The translations under genes were made by a program, and so were the position numbers. Below are positions 34,177 to 42,811 of a stretch of DNA of 64,000 nt, in pieces. The stretch covers positions 170,936-234,935 of the forward strand of contig CAYQDB010000001.1 of the NCBI GenBank assembly GCA_964416195.1. Direction: 5' to 3'. How positions within the stretch are numbered: position 1 is the stretch's first letter; each line of letters opens with the position of its first letter. The DNA comes from CAYQDB01 sp964416195. Lineage in GTDB: Bacteria; Zixibacteria; MSB-5A5; GN15; FEB-12. Under the pieces are notes generated by a model, which made no database searches, had not been told where the DNA came from, and was given only the letters and a program-made list of their open reading frames with translations.

Positions 34177-36216
34177 TTACTCCTCTTCGCTCTTCCACAT
34201 CAGGTCGTTCAGCCGTTCCTGGATTGCCGGAGTGTCAGGATCGTTGGGGGCAAGAGCAATGAATTTCTTATAGAGAGAAATGGCCGCTTGCGTTTCTTTA
34301 CGCTTTTCCGCGAGGAATCCCTTTATCAGATACGGATAGGGTAGAGTTGAGTCTGCCGCTAAGAGAGTGTCGGCAAGAGAGTCGGCGGTCCAAAACGCGC
34401 CGCTGCGATAGTAGACAATCATAAGATCGGTTTTTATGTTGTAGTCTTCGGGGGAGAGTTTCAGCGTATTCTTAATACACTCGAGCGCCTGGGGGTAGCT
34501 CTGAATATCGCGATAATAGCGATAGAGATTGACCAGATACTCTTTTCTGTATGGTTCCAACATCAGGCAGGTGTCGATTTGTGGTTTGGCGAGCCGGTAT
34601 CGGCCCAGTTTCATCTGTATTGAGGCAAACAGGGCTCTGGGATCGGACCAGTAGGGGTTTTGAGCGATAACTTTGTATAGTGTTCTCAGGGCTTCTGCCT
34701 CCTGCCCCTGCTGGGCCAGGTTTTTAGCTCCTTCCAGATTCAGGTAATCCGGCGATTTGCTGGGAAGTTTCCACTCCCAGGCATTGGCCTTGTCAAGCTC
34801 TTTGCGGTAAAAATAGGCGTCTCGGAAGGACAGGCATCCGCTGAGGTAGAATGAATCGTGTTTTTCGAAGTAGTTGGTAACATAAGGATTAGCCCATGCA
34901 ATATGCACGTAGCTGGGAAGATAGCTCAATGGAAATACCAGACAAACCGCGGCCAGTAACCCAATCACGCGGTCATGAGCATAATGGGAGCTGTCTTTCA
35001 GTCCTTTCAACAGTCCCGCCAAAACAAAAGAAAATGGGAGCAGATAGGCAGTCAGGCGGGGATAATCGAGAATGATACTGTCCACGGGGTCTAGGATCAG
35101 AACTACGGTGGCTCCACTAAGAGCCATCAGTAGCAACGGCGGTAACAACGGCAGGCTGTTTCTATTTGTAACCTTTCGCCAGTGGCGTATTGCGAGGTAT
35201 GCGACAACGACCACCTGTGGGAAAGCCAGAAAGATCACTTGAAGAACATCCCCTATATGACGGGAGGAAAAAATGCCGTAGTTGGAGTACGGTAGTTTCC
35301 CTGGCAGAAAGAGAAGGAACTTGGAGAACTCCAGGTTCTGTCCGGCCCAATAATACAACAGCGCCAATAACCCAAAATAGGATGCGAAGGCCAGTGTCAA
35401 AGGCACTACCTGGCTCCTGTCCTTTTTCATGGGGCTGCGAGCAGTTGTGTAAACAGCCGCCGGCAACAGGTATGCCAGCCTATAGTGCATAAACACCCCG
35501 ATAAAGAATATACACCACAGGGCCAGCAGACAATTCGTTGTAAACCGTCGGCTCAACCTGACAGCAGCGAGAGCAAACCAAGTGGAGACGACAATCACTA
35601 CCGGTTCTACCCCTATAAAGCCGAAGAGGAGAATTGTCTGCGGACCAAAAAACAGAATAAGAAAAAGGTAAAGACGACTTGTTGCCTCTGCCGACATTTC
35701 CTTTGCCAGTTTCAATGCCCCCACTAGGGAGAGAAGAGTGCAGCCAAACGAGAAGACTTTCCATGCGTACACACCGGCCGTATTGTAGCGGATATTAAAA
35801 AGGTTGAAGAATCCATCCAGCCATGACACTAACAGTATGGACCCATATTCAAACCAGCGAAAGATCACGGTGTCCGACTGGGCAATCTGAGCTACTCTGA
35901 GGTTTCCTCCGCCGTAGAGAAAAGAATCAAACTGGAAAAGGATCAAGAGACCAAACAGAACTGCTGAAGCGATTACAACCTTGAGTCGGGAATCAAAAAA
36001 TGATGAAAATCTTTCTCTCAGCGAGGTAAACAACAGAACTGCCAGTGCCAGGAGGACAAACCACAAGATAATGTACCACACCGGCAGGTATACCCAGTGA
36101 TTGAACGACCAGTTATTGTCGAAGAGAGCGCCCCCCCACAGGCGTCCGGCGATAAAAGCAAGGATGACTAATAGCGAAACATAGAGTGGTAGGGTATTGT
36201 AATCGCGTTTCGGCAT
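34177..36216 (-). CDS. Polytopic membrane protein with C-terminal TPR repeats
   Basis: 679 residues. About eleven hydrophobic helices occupy residues 10-450, with the layout of glycosyltransferase-type or O-antigen-polymerase-like membrane proteins but without a motif that I can assign. Residues about 500-679 form TPR units (EALRTLYKVIAQNPYWSDP, ALECIKNTLKLSPEDYN, AAISLYKKFIALAPNDP). It starts just upstream of recR in transcription order reversed: recR ends 8 bases before it, so it may be read from the dnaX-recR operon. Function unknown; a role in envelope polysaccharide handling is only a guess. Confidence 0.7.
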   Translation of the reverse strand: MPKRDYNTLPLYVSLLVILAFIAGRLWGGALFDNNWSFNHWVYLPVWYIILWFVLLALAVLLFTSLRERFSSFFDSRLKVVIASAVLFGLLILFQFDSFLYGGGNLRVAQIAQSDTVIFRWFEYGSILLVSWLDGFFNLFNIRYNTAGVYAWKVFSFGCTLLSLVGALKLAKEMSAEATSRLYLFLILFFGPQTILLFGFIGVEPVVIVVSTWFALAAVRLSRRFTTNCLLALWCIFFIGVFMHYRLAYLLPAAVYTTARSPMKKDRSQVVPLTLAFASYFGLLALLYYWAGQNLEFSKFLLFLPGKLPYSNYGIFSSRHIGDVLQVIFLAFPQVVVVAYLAIRHWRKVTNRNSLPLLPPLLLMALSGATVVLILDPVDSIILDYPRLTAYLLPFSFVLAGLLKGLKDSSHYAHDRVIGLLAAVCLVFPLSYLPSYVHIAWANPYVTNYFEKHDSFYLSGCLSFRDAYFYRKELDKANAWEWKLPSKSPDYLNLEGAKNLAQQGQEAEALRTLYKVIAQNPYWSDPRALFASIQMKLGRYRLAKPQIDTCLMLEPYRKEYLVNLYRYYRDIQSYPQALECIKNTLKLSPEDYNIKTDLMIVYYRSGAFWTADSLADTLLAADSTLPYPYLIKGFLAEKRKETQAAISLYKKFIALAPNDPDTPAIQERLNDLMWKSEEE

Positions 36217-36224
36217 CGTGGGAA

Positions 36225-36821
36225 TCAGAAGTCCTGACGGCCTTCGAGCGCCCTTGCTAAAGTGACCGAATCAGCGTATTCCAGGTCGGAGCCGACCGGA
36301 AGCCCGCGTGCGATGCGGGTTACTTTTATGCCCATTGGTTTGAGTAGCTTGGCCAGATATATCGCGGTGGCCTCGCCTTCGACATTCGGGTTGGTTGCGA
36401 TAACGACCTCCGTTACGTCCTCTTTGATGCGCGCCAGTAGTTCATGGATCCGCAGGTCTTCCGGTCCGATACCGTCCAGAGGGGAAAGGCGTCCGCCCAA
36501 GATATGGAACAACCCATTAAAACCCTCGACCTTGTCCATTGCAGCCGCATCGGCGGTTTCTTCAACCACGCAGATGAGGCTTCTATCGCGGGAAGGGTCG
36601 GAACATATCCGGCAGGGATCGGTCTCTGAGACATTGTAACAGACAGAGCAAAAACCCACCTTCTCTTTAACCTCGCGGATAGCGTCAGCCAGCTCATTCG
36701 CCTCCTCTTTTGAGAGCTTTAGGATGTGAAAAGCCAATCGTGTGGCTGACTTCCGCCCGATACCTGGCAGCCTCGCCAATCTGTTTGCCAATTGCTCTAC
36801 CGATGCTGCTGACTTGAACAT
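36225..36821 (-). CDS. recR: RecR recombination mediator
   Basis: 198 residues: N-terminal helix-hairpin-helix (LARLPGIGRKSATRLAFHIL), a four-Cys zinc finger (CSVCYNVSETDPCRIC), a Toprim domain (LICVVEET ... EVVIATNPNVEGEAT) and the C-terminal Walker-B-like part. With RecF/RecO it loads RecA at gaps. It lies in the classical dnaX-ybaB-recR order, 14 bases after ybaB. Confidence 0.97.
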   Translation of the reverse strand: MFKSAASVEQLANRLARLPGIGRKSATRLAFHILKLSKEEANELADAIREVKEKVGFCSVCYNVSETDPCRICSDPSRDRSLICVVEETADAAAMDKVEGFNGLFHILGGRLSPLDGIGPEDLRIHELLARIKEDVTEVVIATNPNVEGEATAIYLAKLLKPMGIKVTRIARGLPVGSDLEYADSVTLARALEGRQDF

Positions 36822-36835
36822 TCAGTGGTCCTGGT

Positions 36836-37162
36836 TTAGAAGGGAAGGTTCAAGCCGGGGATTTTCAAACCGCCGGTCAGGCCGGACATCTGCTCCGCTT
36901 GAAGCTCTTGTACCTTCTGGTGGGCCTGGTTTACGGCGGCAACGATAAGGTCTTGCAGCATTTCGATGTCGTCCTTGTCAACCACTTCGGGGTCAATAGC
37001 AATAGAGAGGATATCGTGCCTGCCATTGGCGACAACCTTTACCATGCCGCCGCCAGAGGTCGCTTCTACTTCTGCCTTCTCAAGTTCAGCCTGCATCTCT
37101 TCCATCTTGGCCTGCATCTGCTGAACCTGTTTCATCATATTTCCCAATTCACCTTTTCCCAT
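36836..37162 (-). CDS. YbaB/EbfC nucleoid-associated protein
   Basis: 108 residues, with N-terminal coiled coil rich in Met and Gln (KQVQQMQAKMEEMQAELEK) and the conserved core GGGMVKVVANGRHDILSIAIDPEVV, ending in a short Gly/Leu-rich tail. These dimers bind DNA and coat the nucleoid. Position between dnaX and recR is the usual one. Confidence 0.95.
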   Translation of the reverse strand: MGKGELGNMMKQVQQMQAKMEEMQAELEKAEVEATSGGGMVKVVANGRHDILSIAIDPEVVDKDDIEMLQDLIVAAVNQAHQKVQELQAEQMSGLTGGLKIPGLNLPF

Positions 37163-37203
37163 TACACTCTCCTGAATTGAAAAGGACTATTTGTAATTGT
37201 ATT

Positions 37204-38871
37204 TCATTCTACTTTTCTGGTACCGATTATCTCACCGTTTACTTTCTCCAACAGCATGCGGAGTCGCGGAGAGTTCTCAATTAGTTTTGCTACATCCGGT
37301 TTTGTGTTGTTTCTTTTGTTGTCTTCGAAGGAGGGAGTATCCTTCGTCGAATCGATGCCGAACTTTATTCCTACACTTGCCTTAAAGTACTCCTGCATGG
37401 CTGCTGTTATCAAGCTAAGATTTTCTGGTTTCTCTACGACCTGCTTTGAGGCTCCCCCCGACGCGCCGAAGACCAGAAGAGCCTCGTTGTCGGCGACCCT
37501 GCGAAGCTCAGCCATCGCCAATTGGGAAGCGAGCATCTGGCTCTTTTGCCGCAGAAAGCCCAAGAATCTCTCCCATCCGGCTTCAAGCTGCGCAAGGTTG
37601 ACCCCTCCGGGGAAAACGGGCATGCCTGAAGTTGCTGTCTCGCGGTCGTTCGGCTCAGGACGGACTAAGGAGCCTGTCTCATCACTTTTTTTTTTGCTTT
37701 GACCGAACAGATCGCCGCCTGCCATGATTGTTTCCTGCTGACTTTGCTTGAGAAGCTCCAGGATTTCCTCGAAGCGTACAGTGGCCTCCATTTCAGCCAT
37801 CTTCACACCGGCTAACTCCAGGACGAGCCGTTCATCAAGGCCGCTTCTCAGGTCATAGTTCAGGTCACCGGTAGATTTCATCAATCTGACTAGGTCGCCA
37901 ACCGAGAAGTTCTCCGCCTGTTTGGTGTATGCCTCAAGTTCTTCTGCGGGTAGATGGAGCAGGTCAGATGATCCCTTGTCGACAGCCAATATCAAAAGAA
38001 TGCGAAAGTGTTCCAGCAACTCGTGCACGAAATCCGCGACATCGACACCAGCTTCGAGAATCCTGTTTGACAACTTGAGAACCTGCCTGCTGTCCTTGGC
38101 TGCTATGGCATTGGTGAAATCAAACAGGGTCTGCCGGTCTACCAGACCCAGCGCCTCAACTACTTCCTGCTCAGTGATGACATTTCCCGCGAATGCAGCT
38201 ACCTGATCGAGAAGTGACAGCGAATCTCGAACTGAACCATCCGCCTTGCGCGCCAGAAGCAGCAGGGAAGCCTCATCGACCTCAAGGTGCTCCGCTTGTG
38301 CTATCTTTCTCAGATGTTCCACCAGATCGGTGGCCGAGACACGCTTGAAGTCGAAACGCTGCGTGCGTGACAGAATAGTCTCCGGAACTTTCAGCGGCTC
38401 GGTGGTAGCGAAGATAAAAATGACATGCGGCGGTGGTTCTTCCAACGTTTTCAGCAAGGCGTCAAAAGCAGCCCCTGACAGACGGTGTACTTCGTCAATT
38501 ATGTATATTCGCTTCTTCCCGCCGGTCGGCATATAACGAACGTTCTCTCTTAAAGTACGGATATCATCGACGCCGGTGTTGGAAGCAGCGTCAATCTCAA
38601 GGACATCCAGTGAGGTGCCTGCTGCTATCTCCACGCAGGGCGAGCAGGTGCCGCATGGATTTGGTGTCGGGCCGTTGACGCAGTTGAGCGCCTTGGCCAG
38701 GATACGGGCGGTGGTGGTTTTGCCCGTGCCGCGCGGTCCGCAGAAAAGGTAGCCGGAACCGACCCGGTCGTTCTTGACTGCATTTCGCAGGGTTCGTGTC
38801 ACATGTTCTTGCGCCACAATGTCTTCAAACGCCTGCGGCCGATATTTACGGGCGAAAACCTGGTAGCTCAT
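37204..38871 (-). CDS. dnaX: DNA polymerase III gamma/tau subunit, with an A10 slippery run
   Basis: 555 residues from the preferred ATG 38871 (MSYQVFARKYRPQ, the usual DnaX start); an upstream ATG at 38901 adds 10 poorly conserved residues. Clamp-loader AAA+ ATPase: Walker A GPRGTGKTTTARILA, zinc module CVNGPTPNPCGTCSPC, Walker B YIIDEVHRLS and sensor-1 FIFATTEP. A run of ten A (complement of 37686-37695) encodes KKK at residues 393-395. One extra A, or a -1 ribosomal slip, gives Lys then TGA; one A fewer gives KVMRQAP then TAG. Either would yield a short, gamma-like protein of about 400 residues that keeps domains I-III. First gene of dnaX-ybaB-recR. Confidence 0.96.
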   Translation of the reverse strand: MSYQVFARKYRPQAFEDIVAQEHVTRTLRNAVKNDRVGSGYLFCGPRGTGKTTTARILAKALNCVNGPTPNPCGTCSPCVEIAAGTSLDVLEIDAASNTGVDDIRTLRENVRYMPTGGKKRIYIIDEVHRLSGAAFDALLKTLEEPPPHVIFIFATTEPLKVPETILSRTQRFDFKRVSATDLVEHLRKIAQAEHLEVDEASLLLLARKADGSVRDSLSLLDQVAAFAGNVITEQEVVEALGLVDRQTLFDFTNAIAAKDSRQVLKLSNRILEAGVDVADFVHELLEHFRILLILAVDKGSSDLLHLPAEELEAYTKQAENFSVGDLVRLMKSTGDLNYDLRSGLDERLVLELAGVKMAEMEATVRFEEILELLKQSQQETIMAGGDLFGQSKKKSDETGSLVRPEPNDRETATSGMPVFPGGVNLAQLEAGWERFLGFLRQKSQMLASQLAMAELRRVADNEALLVFGASGGASKQVVEKPENLSLITAAMQEYFKASVGIKFGIDSTKDTPSFEDNKRNNTKPDVAKLIENSPRLRMLLEKVNGEIIGTRKVE

Positions 38872-38953
38872 GGCGCTGCAATATAGGGTAAAATCGGGCA
38901 ATGGGAAATCAGATTTCTGATAATAGTACAGGCAACTCCGCCTGGATTACATA

Positions 38954-39976
38954 TCAATCGGCCAAGAACCGGTGAAGCGACTCAAGATCGATCACATACT
39001 CGTTGCCCTGGCTTTCGAGCACATATCCCATCTGAGCATTGACCTTCTGAATTGGCTTGTGCACTGCTCGCATATCGGTGGTCATCATCTCGTTTTCCGG
39101 GAAATCCTCACCGACTTTTATGAAGAGCGCCGCTTTTAACCACTTCGACAAACCCCGACCACGATACTTCCGCTCCACGCCTGTCATAGATTGGTAGACA
39201 TCTTTTGGATCGCTGCTGTCGATAGACGCATTGGTGTGGGCCACCATGTTGTTGTCCTGGTCAAATAGAGCATACGTATACAGGAATATGTTGTTCTGCC
39301 GGTGCCACTCCGCCTGCCGCTTTGCCTCCTCGTTATCCATGTAGAACGGCGTCTCTTGCTCTCGCTCTGTGGGCATGTCCCGAATGAACTGGACGAACAA
39401 GCTGGTATGACTTGCCAGGTACTCATCTGGAACAGAATCAAAGAACTCGAGGCGCAAGTCCGGATTGGCTCGCGGCACTGTGTCTAGCCACTGCTTCATC
39501 AGTGTGAGATTGGCATCAGCCCGGTAGAGCCGGTACCTATCAAGCCGGTTAAGCTCCCTGCTTCCCCACATGCGTGCCAACTCCGACGTTCGCTGGCTAG
39601 TGGAAGTGAAATGCGCGGTCGAGCAATTGTGCTTCTCGAGCAATCGAACGATATCCGGCGCTACCGCATGCGCGAACTCCGCGGATATCTTGTTAAGAGC
39701 GGTGTCAAAATCGAAATATGCTGCCTGCTTTGAAGTTCCCGGGTTGCGCACGCACAGGGCGGCCCACCCCACCATTCTATTACCATCGCTGACAACGAAT
39801 CGATGGTAGGCTTTCTCTGCCTTGGCAAAAGAGAGCATGCGCTCCTTCGTCTGCAACCACGAGGTCTGTGCAAATCTGGTGTTGTAGCGTTTGTGCAATT
39901 CCTCCAGAAGTTCGTAGTAGTGTTGCCAGAGCTCATCAGTGAACTGGGGATCATCGATATACAACAACGTCAACAT
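38954..39976 (-). CDS. GNAT-type acetyltransferase, probably two GNAT modules
   Basis: 340 residues. The C-terminal module has the acetyl-CoA-binding pattern ERKYRGRGLSKWLKAALF (R-x-x-G-x-G/S) preceded by strands LYTYALFDQDNNMVAHT; the N-terminal half (RFVVSDGNRMVGWAAL) looks like a degenerate first GNAT fold, as in mycothiol-synthase-like proteins. The ATG at 39976 is preferred to a TTG two codons upstream. Substrate unknown. It is separated from dnaX by 80 bases. Confidence 0.78.
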   Translation of the reverse strand: MLTLLYIDDPQFTDELWQHYYELLEELHKRYNTRFAQTSWLQTKERMLSFAKAEKAYHRFVVSDGNRMVGWAALCVRNPGTSKQAAYFDFDTALNKISAEFAHAVAPDIVRLLEKHNCSTAHFTSTSQRTSELARMWGSRELNRLDRYRLYRADANLTLMKQWLDTVPRANPDLRLEFFDSVPDEYLASHTSLFVQFIRDMPTEREQETPFYMDNEEAKRQAEWHRQNNIFLYTYALFDQDNNMVAHTNASIDSSDPKDVYQSMTGVERKYRGRGLSKWLKAALFIKVGEDFPENEMMTTDMRAVHKPIQKVNAQMGYVLESQGNEYVIDLESLHRFLAD

Positions 39977-40203
39977 AGTCAAATCTGCTTTCTTGAGCGC
40001 TACTCAATTTTGCACGACCAGTTACATTGGCTACACTTTAGACCGGGCACATGCGTAATACTTGTATTGAAATATACTCTTTTTTGTTTTCATTGTATAC
40101 CACAGCGTAACTCTTTTCGTCTGGCTATGCGGTTTTCCAGGCAGCAATATGCTTCGCGAGGGAAACTTTTAGTTTTCCTAACTGTTATAATAAAACAAAG
40201 CAT

Positions 40204-40232
40204 TTGGTTCTCAAGCGCCGATAGTGTATATT
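40204..40232 (+). promoter_or_regulatory. Sigma-70 promoter of ssrA
   Basis: TTGGTT at 40204-40209, 17-base spacer, TATATT at 40227-40232, about 80 bases before the mature tmRNA 5' end. Confidence 0.55.
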
Positions 40233-40251
40233 ATAGTAGACGGTTCTTTGA

Positions 40252-40287
40252 CAGGTAGAAGAGGCAACGCCTCTTTCTGCTGACCTG
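40252..40287 (+). other. Leader hairpin of pre-tmRNA
   Basis: CAGGT at 40252-40256 pairs with ACCTG at 40283-40287, and AGAGGC/GCCTCT forms the inner stem around an AAC loop. It lies between the ssrA promoter and the mature 5' end, so it is probably cut away by RNase P together with the leader. Confidence 0.45.
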
Positions 40288-40310
40288 AGAGAAGCTGGCC
40301 ACTGTGATAT

Positions 40311-40665
40311 GGGGGTGAACTGGTTTCGACGGGTTTAGCGGGGGGTTGTTGGCGTGCCGGGGTTGTCTGGGTCCCCGTTAACAAACCGGGCAAACCATCA
40401 AATGGCGAATACGATTACGCCATGGCTGCCTAATTAGTGGCAGCCCGTTGTGCCTGATCCTTTGTCTCCAGGGTTAGGACACAGCGTCGATAAAGGAGGC
40501 TCGGCTCTCAGACGCCTTTAATGAGAGCTTAAACTAAAAGGCTGGTCCTGCCAGTGGCCTGTTAGCCGGCAGCTATCAGGGCGAGAAATAAAAGACTGAC
40601 TACGCACGTAGAAGACGGCTTGACGTTAGATTCGGACGGGGGTTCGATCCCCCCCACCTCCACCA
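40311..40665 (+). ncRNA. ssrA: Transfer-messenger RNA (tmRNA)
   Basis: Rescues stalled ribosomes with SmpB. The 5' end GGGGGTG pairs with CACCTCC of the 3' end (7-base acceptor stem, one G-U), followed by A and an encoded CCA at 40663-40665. The 5' part carries the tmRNA hallmark GAACTGGTTTCGACGGG. The T-arm is a perfect GGGGG/CCCCC stem with loop TTCGATC. The tag frame runs from GGC at 40389 to TAA at 40431-40433 and encodes GKPSNGEYDYAMAA; with the alanine brought by the RNA the tag is AGKPSNGEYDYAMAA, ending in the usual hydrophobic-Ala-Ala protease signal. The stop codon sits in the loop of a GGCTGCC/GGCAGCC hairpin. The 3' end is duplicated at 43629 and 46119. Confidence 0.97.
40639..40665 (+). 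repeat. ssrA 3'-end direct repeat, copy 1 (att-like)
   Basis: The last 27 bases of tmRNA. They recur at 46119-46145 (27 bases) and 43629-43652 (24 bases) with one difference (C or T after TTCGAT). Duplication of a tmRNA 3' end is the usual scar of site-specific integration. Confidence 0.7.
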
Positions 40666-40798
40666 AATATAACTCGTTACTATATAACTTCTTATGAATG
40701 AATGCGAATTAGACATTCCCCACTGGATTTAGGGTAACGCCCATATTTTATTAAAAGATAATACCCGATATTGATTGGCCTGATCATGGAGTTTTGAC

Positions 40799-40826
40799 TT
40801 GACATTTACACCCGATTTGTTATACT
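40799..40826 (+). promoter_or_regulatory. Strong sigma-70 promoter
   Basis: Consensus TTGACA at 40799-40804, 16-base spacer, TATACT at 40821-40826, upstream of the gene at 40868 whose ATG is preceded by AGGAGGTCATT. Confidence 0.7.
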
Positions 40827-40867
40827 CCTTTTAGATAAAGCACCCACAAAAGCATTAGGAGGTCATT

Positions 40868-42367
40868 ATGCCTTTTATTATTCAAAATCACAGACGCAAA
40901 ATTTTATCACTTATTATTTGCGCCTTGATGTTCGTTTTTCTGCTTCCAATCAAATCTCGTGCCGATATTGGTGACGAAAATCCACCAGTAGTAGAAATCT
41001 ATGATGATATAACATGGTCACTATTAGAAGAGCTTACTGTATATGAGGACGAACTGTTTTCCATGGCAGGAGTTGCTACGGGCAATCAACCTCTCACATA
41101 TTCCTGGCTGATTGATGGAGTTGAAGTACATCAAGGGAATTATCTACAGGATTATTCTATATCGCAATCAGGTTCTTATATTGTAATCTTAGCTGTCACT
41201 GATGTTAATAATCTTACCGGTTATGATACCGTTTATTTGACCGTGCTTCCACTCCCCTCCACTGGTGGTGATATCTGCGGTTCGGTAGAGCAATCTGGGG
41301 AGCTGCCGGCGGCTGGCGTGACCGTAACCCTTCTGGACTCAAACGATGAGCCGCTGGGTGATCCGGCCGTTACCGATGAAACCGGCGGCTTCTATTTCGC
41401 CGACCTGGATCAGGGATCGTACAGTGTAATGATTGTCACCCCCCTCGGCTTTACGGCCCTGCCGGGTGAAACGCAAACCGAGATAGTACCGGCAGAGCCT
41501 TGTACTGAGGTCAACTTCGAGCTTGAGCCGATCGCCATGACCAATGAATGCCGCAGTAGGGCCTACTGGGCGCATCAGTTGCATCGCGCACTCTGCAATC
41601 ATCCCAAGGATTACACTTTGGAAGATTTCTCCGCATTTTGCGGGCTGATCGACGAGCATTTTAATCAGAACCCGCTTAACCCGGTAGATTACTACAGCGT
41701 CCCCCAGCCTGCCGATCAGGCGGACAGCCTGGAAGCTCTGAAGGACCTGCTGCACATGCGCTGGCACGACAGCGACGATCCTTTCCTCAAACATCTGGCC
41801 AAAGCCCAGCTGATGGCCCTGATGCTGAACGTGGTCTCCGGCCGGGTCAGCCAGACTTATGCGGTCTCGGCCGATGGGCTCACCATCAGCCAGTTGATCA
41901 CTTTCTGTGATATGCTGGTTTCGGATGAGGTCGATCCGCCTCAGGGTCAGAATCTGCCTGGGTATGGTTCCCCCTGGTTCAGATATATCTATGCCAGTTT
42001 CATGCTAGTCAAGGCCAATCACGGGCTTACCATCCCGGCCGGCATGATTCCGGAGGATGTCCTTCAGATCTTGTATAAATTGTTTGAGCAGGATAATCAG
42101 CCGAATGACTTCACACTGAGCCAGAACTATCCCAACCCGTTCAATGCCCAAACGCAGATTTCATTTGATTTATCCGCATCAGGGCATGTGACTTTGGAAA
42201 TCTATAACATTGCGGGTCAGCATGTGACTACTCTGGTGGATGAATATCTGGAAGCCGGTCATCATAGAATCAATTGGGATGCTTCGGACTGCGCCTCCGG
42301 AGTATATCTGTACCGATTGACTACTGGTCATGGTCTGGCACAAAAGAAGATGATACTGCTGAAATAA
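40868..42367 (+). CDS. Secreted protein with Cna-B/SdrD-like domain and type IX-style sorting domain; composition mosaic
   Basis: 499 residues. Signal peptide about 1-32 (IKSRA end). Residues 40-135 form a PKD/Ig-like domain, 137-220 an SdrD-B/Cna-B-like domain (GELPAAGVTVTLLDSNDEPLG), 225-400 a helical region of unknown type, and about 415-499 a type IX-style C-terminal domain (NYPNPFNAQTQISFDL ... KKMILLK). The first 380 coding bases are clearly AT-rich and the rest GC-rich, with a sharp change near 41250 at the border of the Cna-B-like domain, as if a foreign leader and first domain had been joined to a resident gene. It lies between the first two ssrA 3'-end copies. Confidence 0.8.
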   Translation: MPFIIQNHRRKILSLIICALMFVFLLPIKSRADIGDENPPVVEIYDDITWSLLEELTVYEDELFSMAGVATGNQPLTYSWLIDGVEVHQGNYLQDYSISQSGSYIVILAVTDVNNLTGYDTVYLTVLPLPSTGGDICGSVEQSGELPAAGVTVTLLDSNDEPLGDPAVTDETGGFYFADLDQGSYSVMIVTPLGFTALPGETQTEIVPAEPCTEVNFELEPIAMTNECRSRAYWAHQLHRALCNHPKDYTLEDFSAFCGLIDEHFNQNPLNPVDYYSVPQPADQADSLEALKDLLHMRWHDSDDPFLKHLAKAQLMALMLNVVSGRVSQTYAVSADGLTISQLITFCDMLVSDEVDPPQGQNLPGYGSPWFRYIYASFMLVKANHGLTIPAGMIPEDVLQILYKLFEQDNQPNDFTLSQNYPNPFNAQTQISFDLSASGHVTLEIYNIAGQHVTTLVDEYLEAGHHRINWDASDCASGVYLYRLTTGHGLAQKKMILLK

Positions 42368-42386
42368 ACATCATGGATTGCACTTG

Positions 42387-42416
42387 AAAAGGGAAGGCTA
42401 TTGGGCCTGCCCTTTT
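42387..42416 (+). terminator. Intrinsic terminator
   Basis: AAAAGGG and AGGC pair with GCCT and CCCTTTT, around a central loop at about 42399-42404, 20 bases after the stop of the secreted protein. The symmetric A/T flanks could let it act on both strands. Confidence 0.7.
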
Positions 42417-42468
42417 CGGCTTAAATACTTGGGATCATACTTTGGCAGTATGGGTACTTCCCAACCGC

Positions 42469-42515
42469 ATATCCCCCAATAAAAACGAATAACGTGACAC
42501 CATTTTGACCACAGC
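42469..42515 (+). repeat. 47-base repeat, copy A
   Basis: Begins CATATCCCCCAATAA and ends CACAG; matches 43733-43779 at 39 of 47 positions by eye. Both contain CCATTTTG, similar to CCATTTGG in the ssrA-linked repeat, and may be recombinase-binding or element-end sequences. Confidence 0.4.
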
Positions 42516-42811
42516 AGAAGAGTTGCAATATCGACTCAACAAAACTATATTCCAACCGTCGTGCTGAACCTGAAAAGAACTAACCTACGGAAGATGTAGT
42601 GGATCACGAAGCTCAATCGTCGTGTACCGCTCAAGCCCAGTGCCTCAGGTTTCGATAGGTTGTGCCGCTTGACAATGTGGTTTAAAGTTGGATATTATTC
42701 CTAGGCCCGAGGTAGAAACGCCAGTATTTCGACCTAGTATGGGACACAACTCAAAACTGGATGCAGAGATCTGAGAGGTAGACCACTCAGGCTCTGGGAA
42801 GGAGAATTCTA

